A stretch of DNA of 19,193 nucleotides from an uncultured Prevotellaceae bacterium (GTDB lineage: Bacteria; Bacteroidota; Bacteroidia; Bacteroidales; Bacteroidaceae). Where the stretch lies: contig OMTC01000016.1 of the NCBI GenBank assembly GCA_900313845.1, positions 1-19,193 on the forward strand, in the 5' to 3' direction. Numbering within the stretch: the stretch's first letter is position 1; each line of letters begins with the position of its first letter. A model generated the notes under the pieces. It worked only from the letters and a program-made list of their open reading frames with translations. It was not told where the DNA came from and did no database searches. Positions 6,227-13,476 of the stretch are shown piece by piece. A program made the position numbers and the translations under genes.

Positions 6227-7573
6227 ATGAAACTTGATGCACTTACGGCCGTTTCACCTATTGATGGTCGATACAGAAGCAAGACTCAGGACTTGGCTTC
6301 ATACTTCTCTGAATACGCACTGATTAAGTATCGCGTGAGAGTTGAAATCGAATACTTTATTACACTTTGCGAGCTTCCACTGCCTCAGTTGGAATCTTTT
6401 GATAGTTCCCTCTTTGAAACACTTCGAGACATCTACCGCAACTTTTCGGAAGAGAATGCTCAGCGCGTGAAGGACATCGAAAAGGTGACGAACCACGATG
6501 TGAAAGCTGTGGAATATTTCATCAAGGAAGAACTCGATAAAATTGGTAATTTCGACGAATACAAGGAGTTCATCCACTTCGGTCTGACAAGCCAAGACAT
6601 CAACAACACTTCTGTTCCTCTCTCCATCAAGGATGCACTCCAGGAGGTGTATTATCCACAAATCGAGGAGCTCATCCAGCAACTGCAGGAATATGCTGAC
6701 GAATGGAAAGACATTCCTATGCTGGCAAAGACTCACGGACAGCCTGCATCCCCTACTCGACTCGGCAAGGAAGTGATGGTGTATGTGTATCGACTCACGG
6801 AGCAACTGCAGCTACTGAAAGCCTGCAAAATCACAGCAAAATTTGGTGGAGCAACAGGAAACTACAATGCGCATCACGTGGCTTATCCTCAATATGATTG
6901 GAAGGCATTTGGAAACAAATTCGTAAGCGAGAAATTGGGTTTGGAACGCGAACAATGGACTACTCAGATTTCAAACTATGATAATCTTGGTGCTATTTTC
7001 GATGCCATGCGTCGCATCAACACCATCATTATTGACTTGGACCGCGACTTCTGGATGTATGTTTCCATGGAATATTTCAAGCAGAAAATCAAAGCTGGCG
7101 AAGTGGGCTCAAGTGCAATGCCTCACAAGGTGAATCCAATCGATTTCGAGAATTCGGAAGGAAACCTCGGCATGGCAAATGCAATCCTCGCACACTTGGC
7201 TCAGAAACTTCCTGTAAGCCGTTTGCAGCGTGATTTGACAGATTCCACCGTGCTTCGCAACGTTGGTGTTCCTATGGGGCACATGCTTATTTCCATCCAG
7301 AGCACGCTGAAAGGACTTCGCAAACTGCTCCTGAATCAAGATGCTATCAATCGCGATTTGGACAACTGCTGGGCTGTGTGTGCTGAAGCCATCCAAACAG
7401 TTCTACGACGTGAGGCTTATCCTCATCCTTACGAAGCTCTGAAGGCGCTGACACGTACCAATTCCGCTATCACAGAAGATAGCATCCGCAATTTCATCGA
7501 GGGACTTGACGTTTCTGAAAGCGTGAAAGCAGAACTTCGAGCTATCACTCCACACACTTACACTGGTATCTAA
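6227..7573 (+). CDS. purB: Adenylosuccinate lyase
   Basis: Catalyses two fumarate-releasing steps of purine synthesis: SAICAR to AICAR and adenylosuccinate to AMP. With ATG 6227 the protein has 448 residues, close to E. coli PurB (456). The frame stays open to 6179, but MKLDALTAVSPIDGRYR is the usual PurB N-terminus, so the 16 extra codons were dropped. Seen are SPIDGRYR (10-17), TNHDVKA (88-94), TSQDINNTS (121-129), KTHGQPASPTR (168-178), GGATGNYNAH (207-216) and the superfamily signature GSSAMPHKVNPIDFE (294-308), which holds the catalytic Ser in a mobile loop. The gene appears to have its own leader. A 16-nt tandem repeat starts just behind its stop codon. Confidence 0.98.
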   Translation: MKLDALTAVSPIDGRYRSKTQDLASYFSEYALIKYRVRVEIEYFITLCELPLPQLESFDSSLFETLRDIYRNFSEENAQRVKDIEKVTNHDVKAVEYFIKEELDKIGNFDEYKEFIHFGLTSQDINNTSVPLSIKDALQEVYYPQIEELIQQLQEYADEWKDIPMLAKTHGQPASPTRLGKEVMVYVYRLTEQLQLLKACKITAKFGGATGNYNAHHVAYPQYDWKAFGNKFVSEKLGLEREQWTTQISNYDNLGAIFDAMRRINTIIIDLDRDFWMYVSMEYFKQKIKAGEVGSSAMPHKVNPIDFENSEGNLGMANAILAHLAQKLPVSRLQRDLTDSTVLRNVGVPMGHMLISIQSTLKGLRKLLLNQDAINRDLDNCWAVCAEAIQTVLRREAYPHPYEALKALTRTNSAITEDSIRNFIEGLDVSESVKAELRAITPHTYTGI

Positions 7574-7584
7574 TCAAATTTTTT

Positions 7585-7670
7585 GTTACAACGTTACAGT
7601 GTTACAATGTTACAGTGTTACAACAATACAGTGTTACAACAATACAGTGCTACAACAATACAGTGCTACT
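7585..7670 (+). repeat. 16-nt tandem repeat behind purB
   Basis: Five uninterrupted 16-nt units from 7585 to 7664: GTTACAACGTTACAGT, GTTACAATGTTACAGT, GTTACAACAATACAGT twice and GCTACAACAATACAGT. A partial unit GCTACT runs to 7670. Units 1 and 2 are themselves near-duplicates of an 8-mer (GTTACAAC/GTTACAGT). The array begins 12 nt after the purB stop. Confidence 0.95.
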
Positions 7671-7826
7671 ATAAGCATTCTACACTAAACTCTTAAACTC
7701 TCCAAGAATTTATCAAAACGATTATATTTAAATTACTTTTTCCATCCGAGAGGATGGCAGAAATGTGTTTAACTAAATAATTATTTATCAATCCATTAAT
7801 TTCAAAGAATTAAACATTTTTAAACT
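7671..7826 (+). promoter_or_regulatory. Leader of the pseudouridine synthase-asnS pair
   Basis: An AT-rich stretch with one clear hairpin: CCATCC (7742-7747) and GGATGG (7752-7757) close a GAGA (GNRA) tetraloop. No U-tract follows it, so it is not a terminator. TATATTTA (7723-7730) and TACTTTTT (7734-7741) are one-off matches to TAnnTTTG without a -33 element. A promoter is expected here but cannot be placed. Confidence 0.3.
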
Positions 7827-9224
7827 ATGAGTGAATTAGAAGAATGGCAGAACAATAACCCTTCTGCAGATAATAAAGAAAATGAGGGTGGTCGTGAAGG
7901 TTATCGCTCATTCAACCGTGAAGGAAATGGAGGCCAGCGCCCTCGTTTCAACACAAATGGTGGAAATGGCGAACGTCCACGTCGTCCACGTTTCAATAGT
8001 TCAGAGCGTGGATACAATAACAACAATCAGCAGGGTTTCCGTCCAGAAGGATTTGGAAGGAACAATGGAAACAACGGAGGATATGGACAGCGTCCTCAGT
8101 ACAATAACAACCGTGGTGGTTTTGGCGGAAATGGCTATGACGACCAGGGAGGTTATCGTCCACGTCAGAACAGCTTCTCCCAGGGCTATCGTCAAGGCAA
8201 CAATGACGGAGGTTACAACCAGCGTGGTGGATATAACAATGGCGGTGGATACAACCAACGTGGTGGCTACAACAATCAGCGCGGAGGCAACTTCGGAGGT
8301 CAACGTGGTGGCTACAACAATCAGCGCGGAGGCTACAACAACCAGCGCGGTGGTGGCTACAACAACCAACGTGGCGGTGGATTCGGTGGCGGCTACAACA
8401 ACCAGCGCAATCAAGGCTTCAAGCAGCGCGGAGGTGGCTACAATCCAAATGCCAAGTACTCTCAGAAAAAACGTATTGAATATAAGGAATATATCGAGGA
8501 CCCAGATGCACCAATCCGCTTGAACAAGTTTCTTGCAAATGCAGGAGTTTGCTCTCGTCGCGAGGCAGACCAGTTCATTCAGGCAGGTGTGGTGAAGGTA
8601 AACGGCGAAATCGTTACAGAACTCGGAACAAAGGTTCAGCGTACCGATACAATCCATTTCCACGACCAACTCGTTACCCTCGAAAAGAAAGTTTATGTGA
8701 TTCTCAACAAGCCAAAGGACTATGTAACCACAAGTGATGATCCTCAGCAGCGCAAAACTGTGATGGAACTCGTGAAGGATGCATGTCGCGAAAGAATCTA
8801 TCCTGTAGGCCGTCTCGACCGCAACACAACAGGTGTTCTTCTCTTCACCAACGATGGCGACTTGGCAAGTAAGCTCACTCACCCTAAGTTCCTCAAGAAG
8901 AAGATTTACCATGTATATCTCGACCACAATGCAACAGCAGCAGATTTGAAGCAGATTGCAGATGGTATCACGCTGGAGGATGGCGAAGTGCATGCAGATG
9001 CTATCAGCTATGCTTCTGATACCGACAAGAAGCAGGTGGGTATTGAAATCCACTCTGGCAAGAACCGCATCGTGCGCCGTATTTTTGAATCACTGGGTTA
9101 CCGTGTATTGAAACTCGACCGCGTAATGTTCGCAGGTCTCACAAAGAAGGGACTCAAGCGTGGCGACTGGCGCTATCTCACAGAGCAAGAAGTTGCTATG
9201 CTCCACATGGGCTCTTTTGAATAA
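7827..9224 (+). CDS. rRNA pseudouridine synthase (RsuA/RluB family) with Asn/Gly/Arg-rich N-terminal tail
   Basis: Converts specific uridines of rRNA to pseudouridine. Residues 1 to about 210 are a disordered tail rich in Asn, Gly, Arg, Tyr and Gln, with tandem GGYNNQRGG-like units strongest at about 130-195. Residues 228-275 form an S4 RNA-binding domain (IRLNKFLANAGVCSRREADQ). The catalytic domain follows, with GRLDRNTTGVLLFTNDG and catalytic Asp331, then KKKIYHVYL and the GKNRIVRRIFESLGY motif. The S4 domain and C-terminal layout fit RsuA/RluB rather than RluA/TruA; which rRNA site is modified cannot be told. The core of about 240 residues is family-sized, so the tail nearly doubles the protein. 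asnS follows after 11 nt, so the two are surely co-transcribed. Confidence 0.93.
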   Translation: MSELEEWQNNNPSADNKENEGGREGYRSFNREGNGGQRPRFNTNGGNGERPRRPRFNSSERGYNNNNQQGFRPEGFGRNNGNNGGYGQRPQYNNNRGGFGGNGYDDQGGYRPRQNSFSQGYRQGNNDGGYNQRGGYNNGGGYNQRGGYNNQRGGNFGGQRGGYNNQRGGYNNQRGGGYNNQRGGGFGGGYNNQRNQGFKQRGGGYNPNAKYSQKKRIEYKEYIEDPDAPIRLNKFLANAGVCSRREADQFIQAGVVKVNGEIVTELGTKVQRTDTIHFHDQLVTLEKKVYVILNKPKDYVTTSDDPQQRKTVMELVKDACRERIYPVGRLDRNTTGVLLFTNDGDLASKLTHPKFLKKKIYHVYLDHNATAADLKQIADGITLEDGEVHADAISYASDTDKKQVGIEIHSGKNRIVRRIFESLGYRVLKLDRVMFAGLTKKGLKRGDWRYLTEQEVAMLHMGSFE

Positions 9225-9235
9225 TAAACATAATA

Positions 9236-10642
9236 ATGGAAAAGATTCGTAGAACAAAAATTGTTGATGTTCTCAAGCGCGAGGACTATGGCACAATTGT
9301 AAACGTGAAGGGATGGGTACGCTCCAAGCGTAGTTCAAAATCCGTAAACTTCATAGCACTCAATGATGGGTCCATCATCAAGAACGTGCAGATTGTTGCC
9401 GATGTAGAGAAATTCGATGAGGAAATGTTCAAACTCATCACCACAGGCGCTTGTCTCAGTGTGAATGGAATACTCGTGAAGAGTCCCGGTGAAGGCCAGG
9501 CAAGTGAAATCCAAGCTACCGAAATAGAGGTACTTGGCACCTGTCCAAGCGATTACCCAATGCAGAAGAAAGGACAGAGCTTTGAGTTTATGCGTCAGCA
9601 TGCTCATCTCCGCCTGCGTACCAACACATTTGGTGCTGTTTTCCGCATTCGTCACAACATGGCAATTGCCATCCATAAGTTCTTCCACGATAGAGGATTT
9701 TTCTATTTCCACTCTCCTATCATCACAGCAAGCGATTGCGAAGGAGCAGGTCAGATGTTCCAGGTTACTACCAAGAACCTTTACGACCTGAAGAAGGATG
9801 AAAACGGAAGCATCATATATGATGATGATTTCTTCGGCAAGAGCACTTCCCTCACAGTGAGCGGACAACTCGAGGGTGAATTGGGTGCCACAGCACTCGG
9901 ACAGATTTACACTTTCGGTCCTACATTCCGTGCTGAGAATTCCAACACGCCTCGCCACTTGGCAGAGTTCTGGATGATTGAACCTGAAGTTGCTTTCATC
10001 GACTTGCAGGACCTCATGGACCTCGAAGAGGAATTCATCAAGTATTGTGTGCAGTGGGCTCTCGATAATTGCAAGGACGACCTCGAGTTCCTCAATAAGA
10101 TGATTGACAAGACTCTCCTCGAGCGTCTCAATTCAGTAGTTAGCACAGATTTCGTTCGTCTTCCTTACACTGAAGGAATCAAGATTCTGGAAGAAGCCAT
10201 TGCAAGCGGCAAGAAGAAGTTCGAATTCCCAGTTTATTGGGGATGCGACCTCGCCAGCGAGCATGAGCGCTACCTCGTGGAGGAACACTTCAAGAAGCCT
10301 GTCATCATGACCGACTATCCAAAGGAAATCAAGGCATTCTACATGAAGATTAACGAGGATGGAAAGACGGTTCAAGGTACCGACGTACTCTTCCCTCAGA
10401 TTGGCGAAATCATTGGTGGTTCTGTTCGTGAAGAGAACTACGACAAGTTGATGGGCGAAATCGAGGAACGTCAGATTCCTATGAAGGATATGTGGTGGTA
10501 TCTCGATACTCGTAAGTACGGCACTTGTCCTCATGGTGGTTTCGGACTTGGTTTCGAGCGTCTCATCCTCTTCGTAACAGGCATGCAGAACATACGCGAT
10601 GTTATTCCTTTCCCACGCACTCCAAAGACTGCAGATTTCTAA
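9236..10642 (+). CDS. asnS: Asparaginyl-tRNA synthetase
   Basis: Charges tRNA-Asn with asparagine. At 468 residues it has normal AsnRS length. Residues about 15-105 are the OB-fold anticodon-binding domain (VNVKGWVRSKRSSKSVNFIAL region). The class II catalytic core carries motif 2 around TFGPTFRAENSNTPRHLAEF (226-245) and motif 3 GFGLGFERLILF (435-446). The end NIRDVIPFPRTPKTADF is typical of AsnRS. HLAEFWMIEPE separates it from AspRS. The ATG at 9236 lies 11 nt behind the pseudouridine synthase gene. The pair ends at an intrinsic terminator 26 nt downstream. Its presence suggests direct Asn charging rather than only the GatCAB route. Confidence 0.98.
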   Translation: MEKIRRTKIVDVLKREDYGTIVNVKGWVRSKRSSKSVNFIALNDGSIIKNVQIVADVEKFDEEMFKLITTGACLSVNGILVKSPGEGQASEIQATEIEVLGTCPSDYPMQKKGQSFEFMRQHAHLRLRTNTFGAVFRIRHNMAIAIHKFFHDRGFFYFHSPIITASDCEGAGQMFQVTTKNLYDLKKDENGSIIYDDDFFGKSTSLTVSGQLEGELGATALGQIYTFGPTFRAENSNTPRHLAEFWMIEPEVAFIDLQDLMDLEEEFIKYCVQWALDNCKDDLEFLNKMIDKTLLERLNSVVSTDFVRLPYTEGIKILEEAIASGKKKFEFPVYWGCDLASEHERYLVEEHFKKPVIMTDYPKEIKAFYMKINEDGKTVQGTDVLFPQIGEIIGGSVREENYDKLMGEIEERQIPMKDMWWYLDTRKYGTCPHGGFGLGFERLILFVTGMQNIRDVIPFPRTPKTADF

Positions 10643-10667
10643 ATCTCAGCAGTTTATCTAAAATAGT

Positions 10668-10707
10668 AAAGCCTTCCGCATCCATTTGCAGAAGGCTTTT
10701 TCATTTT
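10668..10707 (+). terminator. Intrinsic terminator of asnS
   Basis: AAAGCCTTC (10668-10676) pairs perfectly with GAAGGCTTT (10691-10699). An inner GCA/TGC helix follows after one mismatch, with loop TCCATT. TTTTTCATTTT follows. Confidence 0.9.
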
Positions 10708-10735
10708 ATACGCATTTTCACTTTTCTCTTTTCAA

Positions 10736-10827
10736 GAATCCTTTTAATCCTTTAAATCCTTGACAAAAATGATAAAGTGATGTGAGTAGAATGAAGAATC
10801 CAAAATAATCCTATAAATCCCTGATTC
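10736..10827. repeat. Iterated AATCC repeats between asnS and the DUF2461 gene
   Basis: Two clusters of AATCC at 9-10 nt steps. The first, 10736-10761, runs GAATCC, TTTTAATCC, TTTAAATCC. The second, 10796-10827, runs GAATCC, AAAATAATCC, TATAAATCC, CTGATTC and touches the DUF2461 stop codon. The second is bounded by GAATC and GATTC. Similar strings are, from memory, common between genes in Prevotella and Bacteroides. Confidence 0.65.
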
Positions 10828-11515
10828 ACATCTCTTCTCTCACGTAATCGATAGCACGATTCACAAAATCCAAGAAAGGTTTTCCCGTCTTGAAGATTTC
10901 TGCCACGTTGGCACATAGATTCTTATCAAAGACAAATGAATCGTCTGGCTCAAAAACAGGACAAAAGACTTTGAGTTTGAGATACTCAGCCCAAGGAGAA
11001 TCAGCAGGGAATCCTTGAGGCACTCTCTTCAATTTGTCCGCTTCACTAAACTTCAATCGAGCATCTAATTGATTTCGAACAATATCATCGAAATCGCCAT
11101 CTCCATTCACAATATCCTCACGTATCGTTTTCAATACCTTAGGCTCGAAACAATAATCTCCCACTGCCAATATGTGTGAATTCATGATTTCGTCCGTTTC
11201 ATTACCTGCTGCCACATGGAAATAATAGCCTGAATACCCCGACTTCTTGCCTCCTCGACAAACATATACACCCATGTGAGTCTTATAAGGAGATTTATCC
11301 TTAGAGAAGCGCAAATCTCTGTAAATGCGGTAGGTACAATCCTTCAGTGTCAATCCTCGCACCGATGGGTCGAATCCTTCAATCCGATGAATCAACTCTT
11401 CACAAAACGCATTGAATTTTGCTTGGACGGATTGGTACTCTGCTTTATGCTCCGTAAACCATTCTTTATTGTTATTCGCCTTCAATTGACGAAGGAACAT
11501 CACCACTTCTTTCAT
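10826..11515 (-). CDS. DUF2461 family protein
   Basis: A 229-residue soluble protein of the DUF2461 (TIGR02453) family, whose biochemical role is unknown. The family-defining stretch RIYRDLRFSKDKSPYKTHMG is at residues about 63-82. The N-terminal FLRQLKANNNKEWFTEHKAEY also fits; families of this type begin with a segment of the form L..N.N..WF. Next comes a Gly/Tyr-rich GYSGYYFHVAAGNE segment, then a helical C-terminal region. Length is normal and no signal peptide or membrane segment is seen. It is divergent from the FAD oxidoreductase gene, and both have good promoters in the shared 142-nt space. It appears to be transcribed alone. Confidence 0.92.
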   Translation of the reverse strand: MKEVVMFLRQLKANNNKEWFTEHKAEYQSVQAKFNAFCEELIHRIEGFDPSVRGLTLKDCTYRIYRDLRFSKDKSPYKTHMGVYVCRGGKKSGYSGYYFHVAAGNETDEIMNSHILAVGDYCFEPKVLKTIREDIVNGDGDFDDIVRNQLDARLKFSEADKLKRVPQGFPADSPWAEYLKLKVFCPVFEPDDSFVFDKNLCANVAEIFKTGKPFLDFVNRAIDYVREEM

Positions 11516-11552
11516 GATTATCCAATATTAAAAGACTTAAAAATATTTCTCA

Positions 11553-11583
11553 CAAAAATAGAAAGAAATCTTCTCATTGCCAA
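11553..11583 (-). promoter_or_regulatory. Promoter for the DUF2461 gene
   Basis: On the minus strand, TTG (complement of CAA at 11581-11583, within CAAA) is followed by a 20-nt gap and TATTTTTG (complement of CAAAAATA at 11553-11560). Initiation near 11546 gives a leader of about 30 nt. Confidence 0.7.
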
Positions 11584-11609
11584 ATTATCGAATAAAAACC
11601 TTACCTTTG
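11577..11609 (+). promoter_or_regulatory. Promoter for the FAD oxidoreductase gene
   Basis: TTG at 11577-11579, a 22-nt gap and TACCTTTG at 11602-11609, an exact TAnnTTTG. The gap is slightly long. Initiation near 11616 gives a leader of about 42 nt. Its -33 region lies next to that of the divergent DUF2461 promoter. Confidence 0.6.
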
Positions 11610-11657
11610 CATCTATAAATCGCTTCATCGTCAATTCTCAAATCCGTAAATCCCCTC

Positions 11658-12530
11658 ATGATTCAAGAATATCAAATCCGTATTCTGCCAGAGCAGGCAG
11701 CCAGTGAGGAATCCATCTCTCGCTTTCTCGTCACTGATAAAGGTATCAATCCCAAGGACATCACTCACGTTAGAGTGCTGAAACGTAGCATTGATGCACG
11801 GCAGCGCACTATCTATGTCAATTTGAAAGTTCGAGTCTACTTGAACGAACAGCCTGAGGATGAGGAATTTATCCGCACAGAATATCAAAATGTGGAGGGA
11901 CACACTGAAGCTATTGTTGTGGGTGCAGGTCCTGGAGGATTATTTGCAGCACTTCGCTTGATTGAATTGGGCATTCGTCCTATCGTAGTAGAACGAGGGA
12001 AAGATGTTCATACACGAAGAAAGGACATTGCAAAGATTTCTCGCGAGCATTTGGTGAATCCTGAATCGAATTATAGTTTTGGAGAAGGTGGTGCTGGTGC
12101 GTTTTCGGATGGAAAACTCTACACGCGCAGCAAAAAGCGAGGAAATGTGGATAAGATTCTCAATGTGTTCTGCCAGCATGGTGCTTCCACATCAATTCTC
12201 ATTGATGCGCATCCTCACATCGGAACAGACAAACTTCCCCGAGTGATTGAAGCCATGCGAAACACCATTATTCGTTGTGGAGGAGAAGTACATTTCCAAA
12301 CCAAAATGACAGATATTCTGATAGAGGGAGAGAAAGTAAAAGGAATTAGATATGAGTGTTCGGATGAATCGAGCCATTTGCAAAAGAATGGAGAAATCCA
12401 TGCTTCTGCCATCATTCTTGCCACAGGCCATTCTGCACGCGATGTGTATCGTTGGCTCCATGCCAATAACATAGAAATCGAAGCAAAAGATTTGGGAAAT
12501 ATCTTCCTACTGCCGAATATTCCTTCGTGA
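11658..12530 (+). pseudogene. COG2509-type FAD-dependent oxidoreductase, 5' part (frameshifted)
   Basis: N-terminal 290 codons of a flavoprotein of the COG2509 group (an uncharacterised FAD-dependent dehydrogenase family). Residues 1-80 form the small N-terminal domain. The FAD-binding Rossmann motif VGAGPGGLFAALRL is at 88-101, with the ribose-binding Glu at 112 (VVERG). A GEGGAGAFSDGKL motif lies near 145 and an ATGHSARD motif near 255. Up to NIEIEAK (about 277) the match to the family is good. The frame then reads DLGNIFLLPNIPS and stops at TGA 12528-12530. The family instead continues with a segment of the form FAxGVRxEHPQ before the LPxAxYS stretch, which here sits in another frame. The product would lack its C-terminal domain. 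Confidence 0.85.
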
Positions 12531-13204
12531 CTCAGGTGGAAGGACGCGGAGTCTATAGTTTTTGCATGTGTCCTGGTGGTATTGTCGTTCCTGCGGCAAG
12601 TGGACCTGAACAAATTGTGGTAAATGGCATGTCCCCCTCTCAGCGAAATTCTCCTTGGAGCAATAGTGGAATGGTGGTGGAACTACATGCAGAAGACCTT
12701 GCTGACCCTACTCTCATGGAAAAAGGTACGATTCAGGACTTGAAGTCTCCACTTGCAATGATGGAATTCCAAGAATATTTGGAACGCATTGCTTGGATTC
12801 AAGGAAATCGACGTCAAACAGCACCAGCTCAGCGCATGTCGGATTTTGTGAATCGACGCCTTTCCTACGATTTGCCAAACACCTCTTATGCAGCGGGACT
12901 AATCTCCACACCTATACATTTTTGGATGCCTCAATTCATCACTTCCCGTCTCAAACAAGGTTTCTTAAATTTCGGAAAATCCTCTCATGGATTTCTCACG
13001 AATGAAGCCACCATGATTGGAGTGGAAACGCGAACCAGTTCCCCTGTCCGAATCCTGCGTGATAGAGAAACCTTACAACATATCCGTTTGCAAGGACTTT
13101 TCCCATGCGGAGAGGGAGCAGGCTATGCAGGCGGAATCGTATCAGCAGGTATAGATGGAGAGCGCTGCGCCGAAATGTTAGCCCAATACCTTCAATCTAA
13201 CTAA
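12491..13204 (+). pseudogene. COG2509-type FAD-dependent oxidoreductase, 3' part (other frame)
   Basis: The remaining part of the same protein, in the frame of a GTG at 12527. That frame stays open upstream and gives FGKYLPTAEYSF (12491-12526) directly before VTQVEGRGVYSFCMCPGG, so family-like coding sequence overlaps the end of the 5' part. Further motifs are IVVNGMSPSQRN, NSGMVVEL, QGNRRQTAPAQR and the closing FAD contact LFPCGEGAGYAGGIVSAGIDG. The GTG at 12527 could in theory start a 225-residue protein, but it falls inside a conserved stretch, so a separate gene is unlikely. Compared with the family, roughly 25-30 residues are missing between EAK and KYLP; the net loss must be 3n+1 nt to give this shift. 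A 22-nt repeat array starts right behind the stop. Confidence 0.82.
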
Positions 13205-13394
13205 GCTACACCAACACAACTAAAACGCTACACCAACACGACTAAAACGTTATAGGGACACGACTAAATTTTTATAGGGGATTAACTCGAGTTTGTCCCC
13301 TATAAAGTTTTCGTCAATCCCCTATAACGTAGAAGTACGTCCCCAATAGCATAAGAGTCAATCCCCAATAGCGTAGGAGTACTGCCCCATTCTC
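13205..13394. repeat. Array of 22-nt units that inverts at a central palindrome
   Basis: Nine degenerate 22-nt units in unbroken register. Four read on the plus strand (13205-13226, 13227-13248, 13249-13270, 13271-13292) and five on the minus strand (13306-13285, 13328-13307, 13350-13329, 13372-13351, 13394-13373). Many share TATAGGGGA or TATTGGGGA near the start and GACT or ACT further in. Plus unit 4 and minus unit 1 match at 20 of 22 positions and share the self-complementary ACTCGAGT (13285-13292). This creates a 36-nt near-perfect inverted repeat (13271-13306). Plus units 1 and 2 begin GCTACACCAACAC. The array fills the space between convergent genes. Confidence 0.88.
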
Positions 13395-13408
13395 ATAATG
13401 CTATATAC

Positions 13409-13449
13409 AAAAAAGAAGAGAATGCATCTTAAAATAGACACATTCTCTT
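13409..13449 (-). terminator. Intrinsic terminator of the ilv operon
   Basis: On the minus strand, AAGAGAATGTGTCT pairs with AGATGCATTCTCTT (plus 13436-13449 with 13416-13429) over 14 bp including two G-U pairs. The loop is 6 nt, and CTTTTTTG follows. It lies 27 nt behind the ilvC stop. Confidence 0.92.
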
Positions 13450-13476
13450 AACTTAATTATTGAATACGTAAGGATA

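Noticed and set aside
7742..7757. Intrinsic terminator (CCATCC-GAGA-GGATGG)
   Set aside because: No U-tract follows on the plus strand, and the minus-strand reading is followed by A's. It is kept only as a leader hairpin.
8001..9053. 350-codon open frame on the minus strand opposite the pseudouridine synthase gene
   Set aside because: It mirrors the Asn/Gly/Arg repeat coding, giving a low-complexity Val/Thr/Ala run and no recognisable domain. It is a shadow of the plus-strand gene.
12527..13204. Independent 225-residue gene starting at GTG 12527
   Set aside because: The GTG lies inside a conserved stretch whose upstream residues (KYLPTAEYSF) continue in the same frame, so this is the tail of a broken gene.
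13205..13394. CRISPR-like array
   Set aside because: The 22-nt units are contiguous without spacers, change strand midway, are degenerate, and no cas gene is near.
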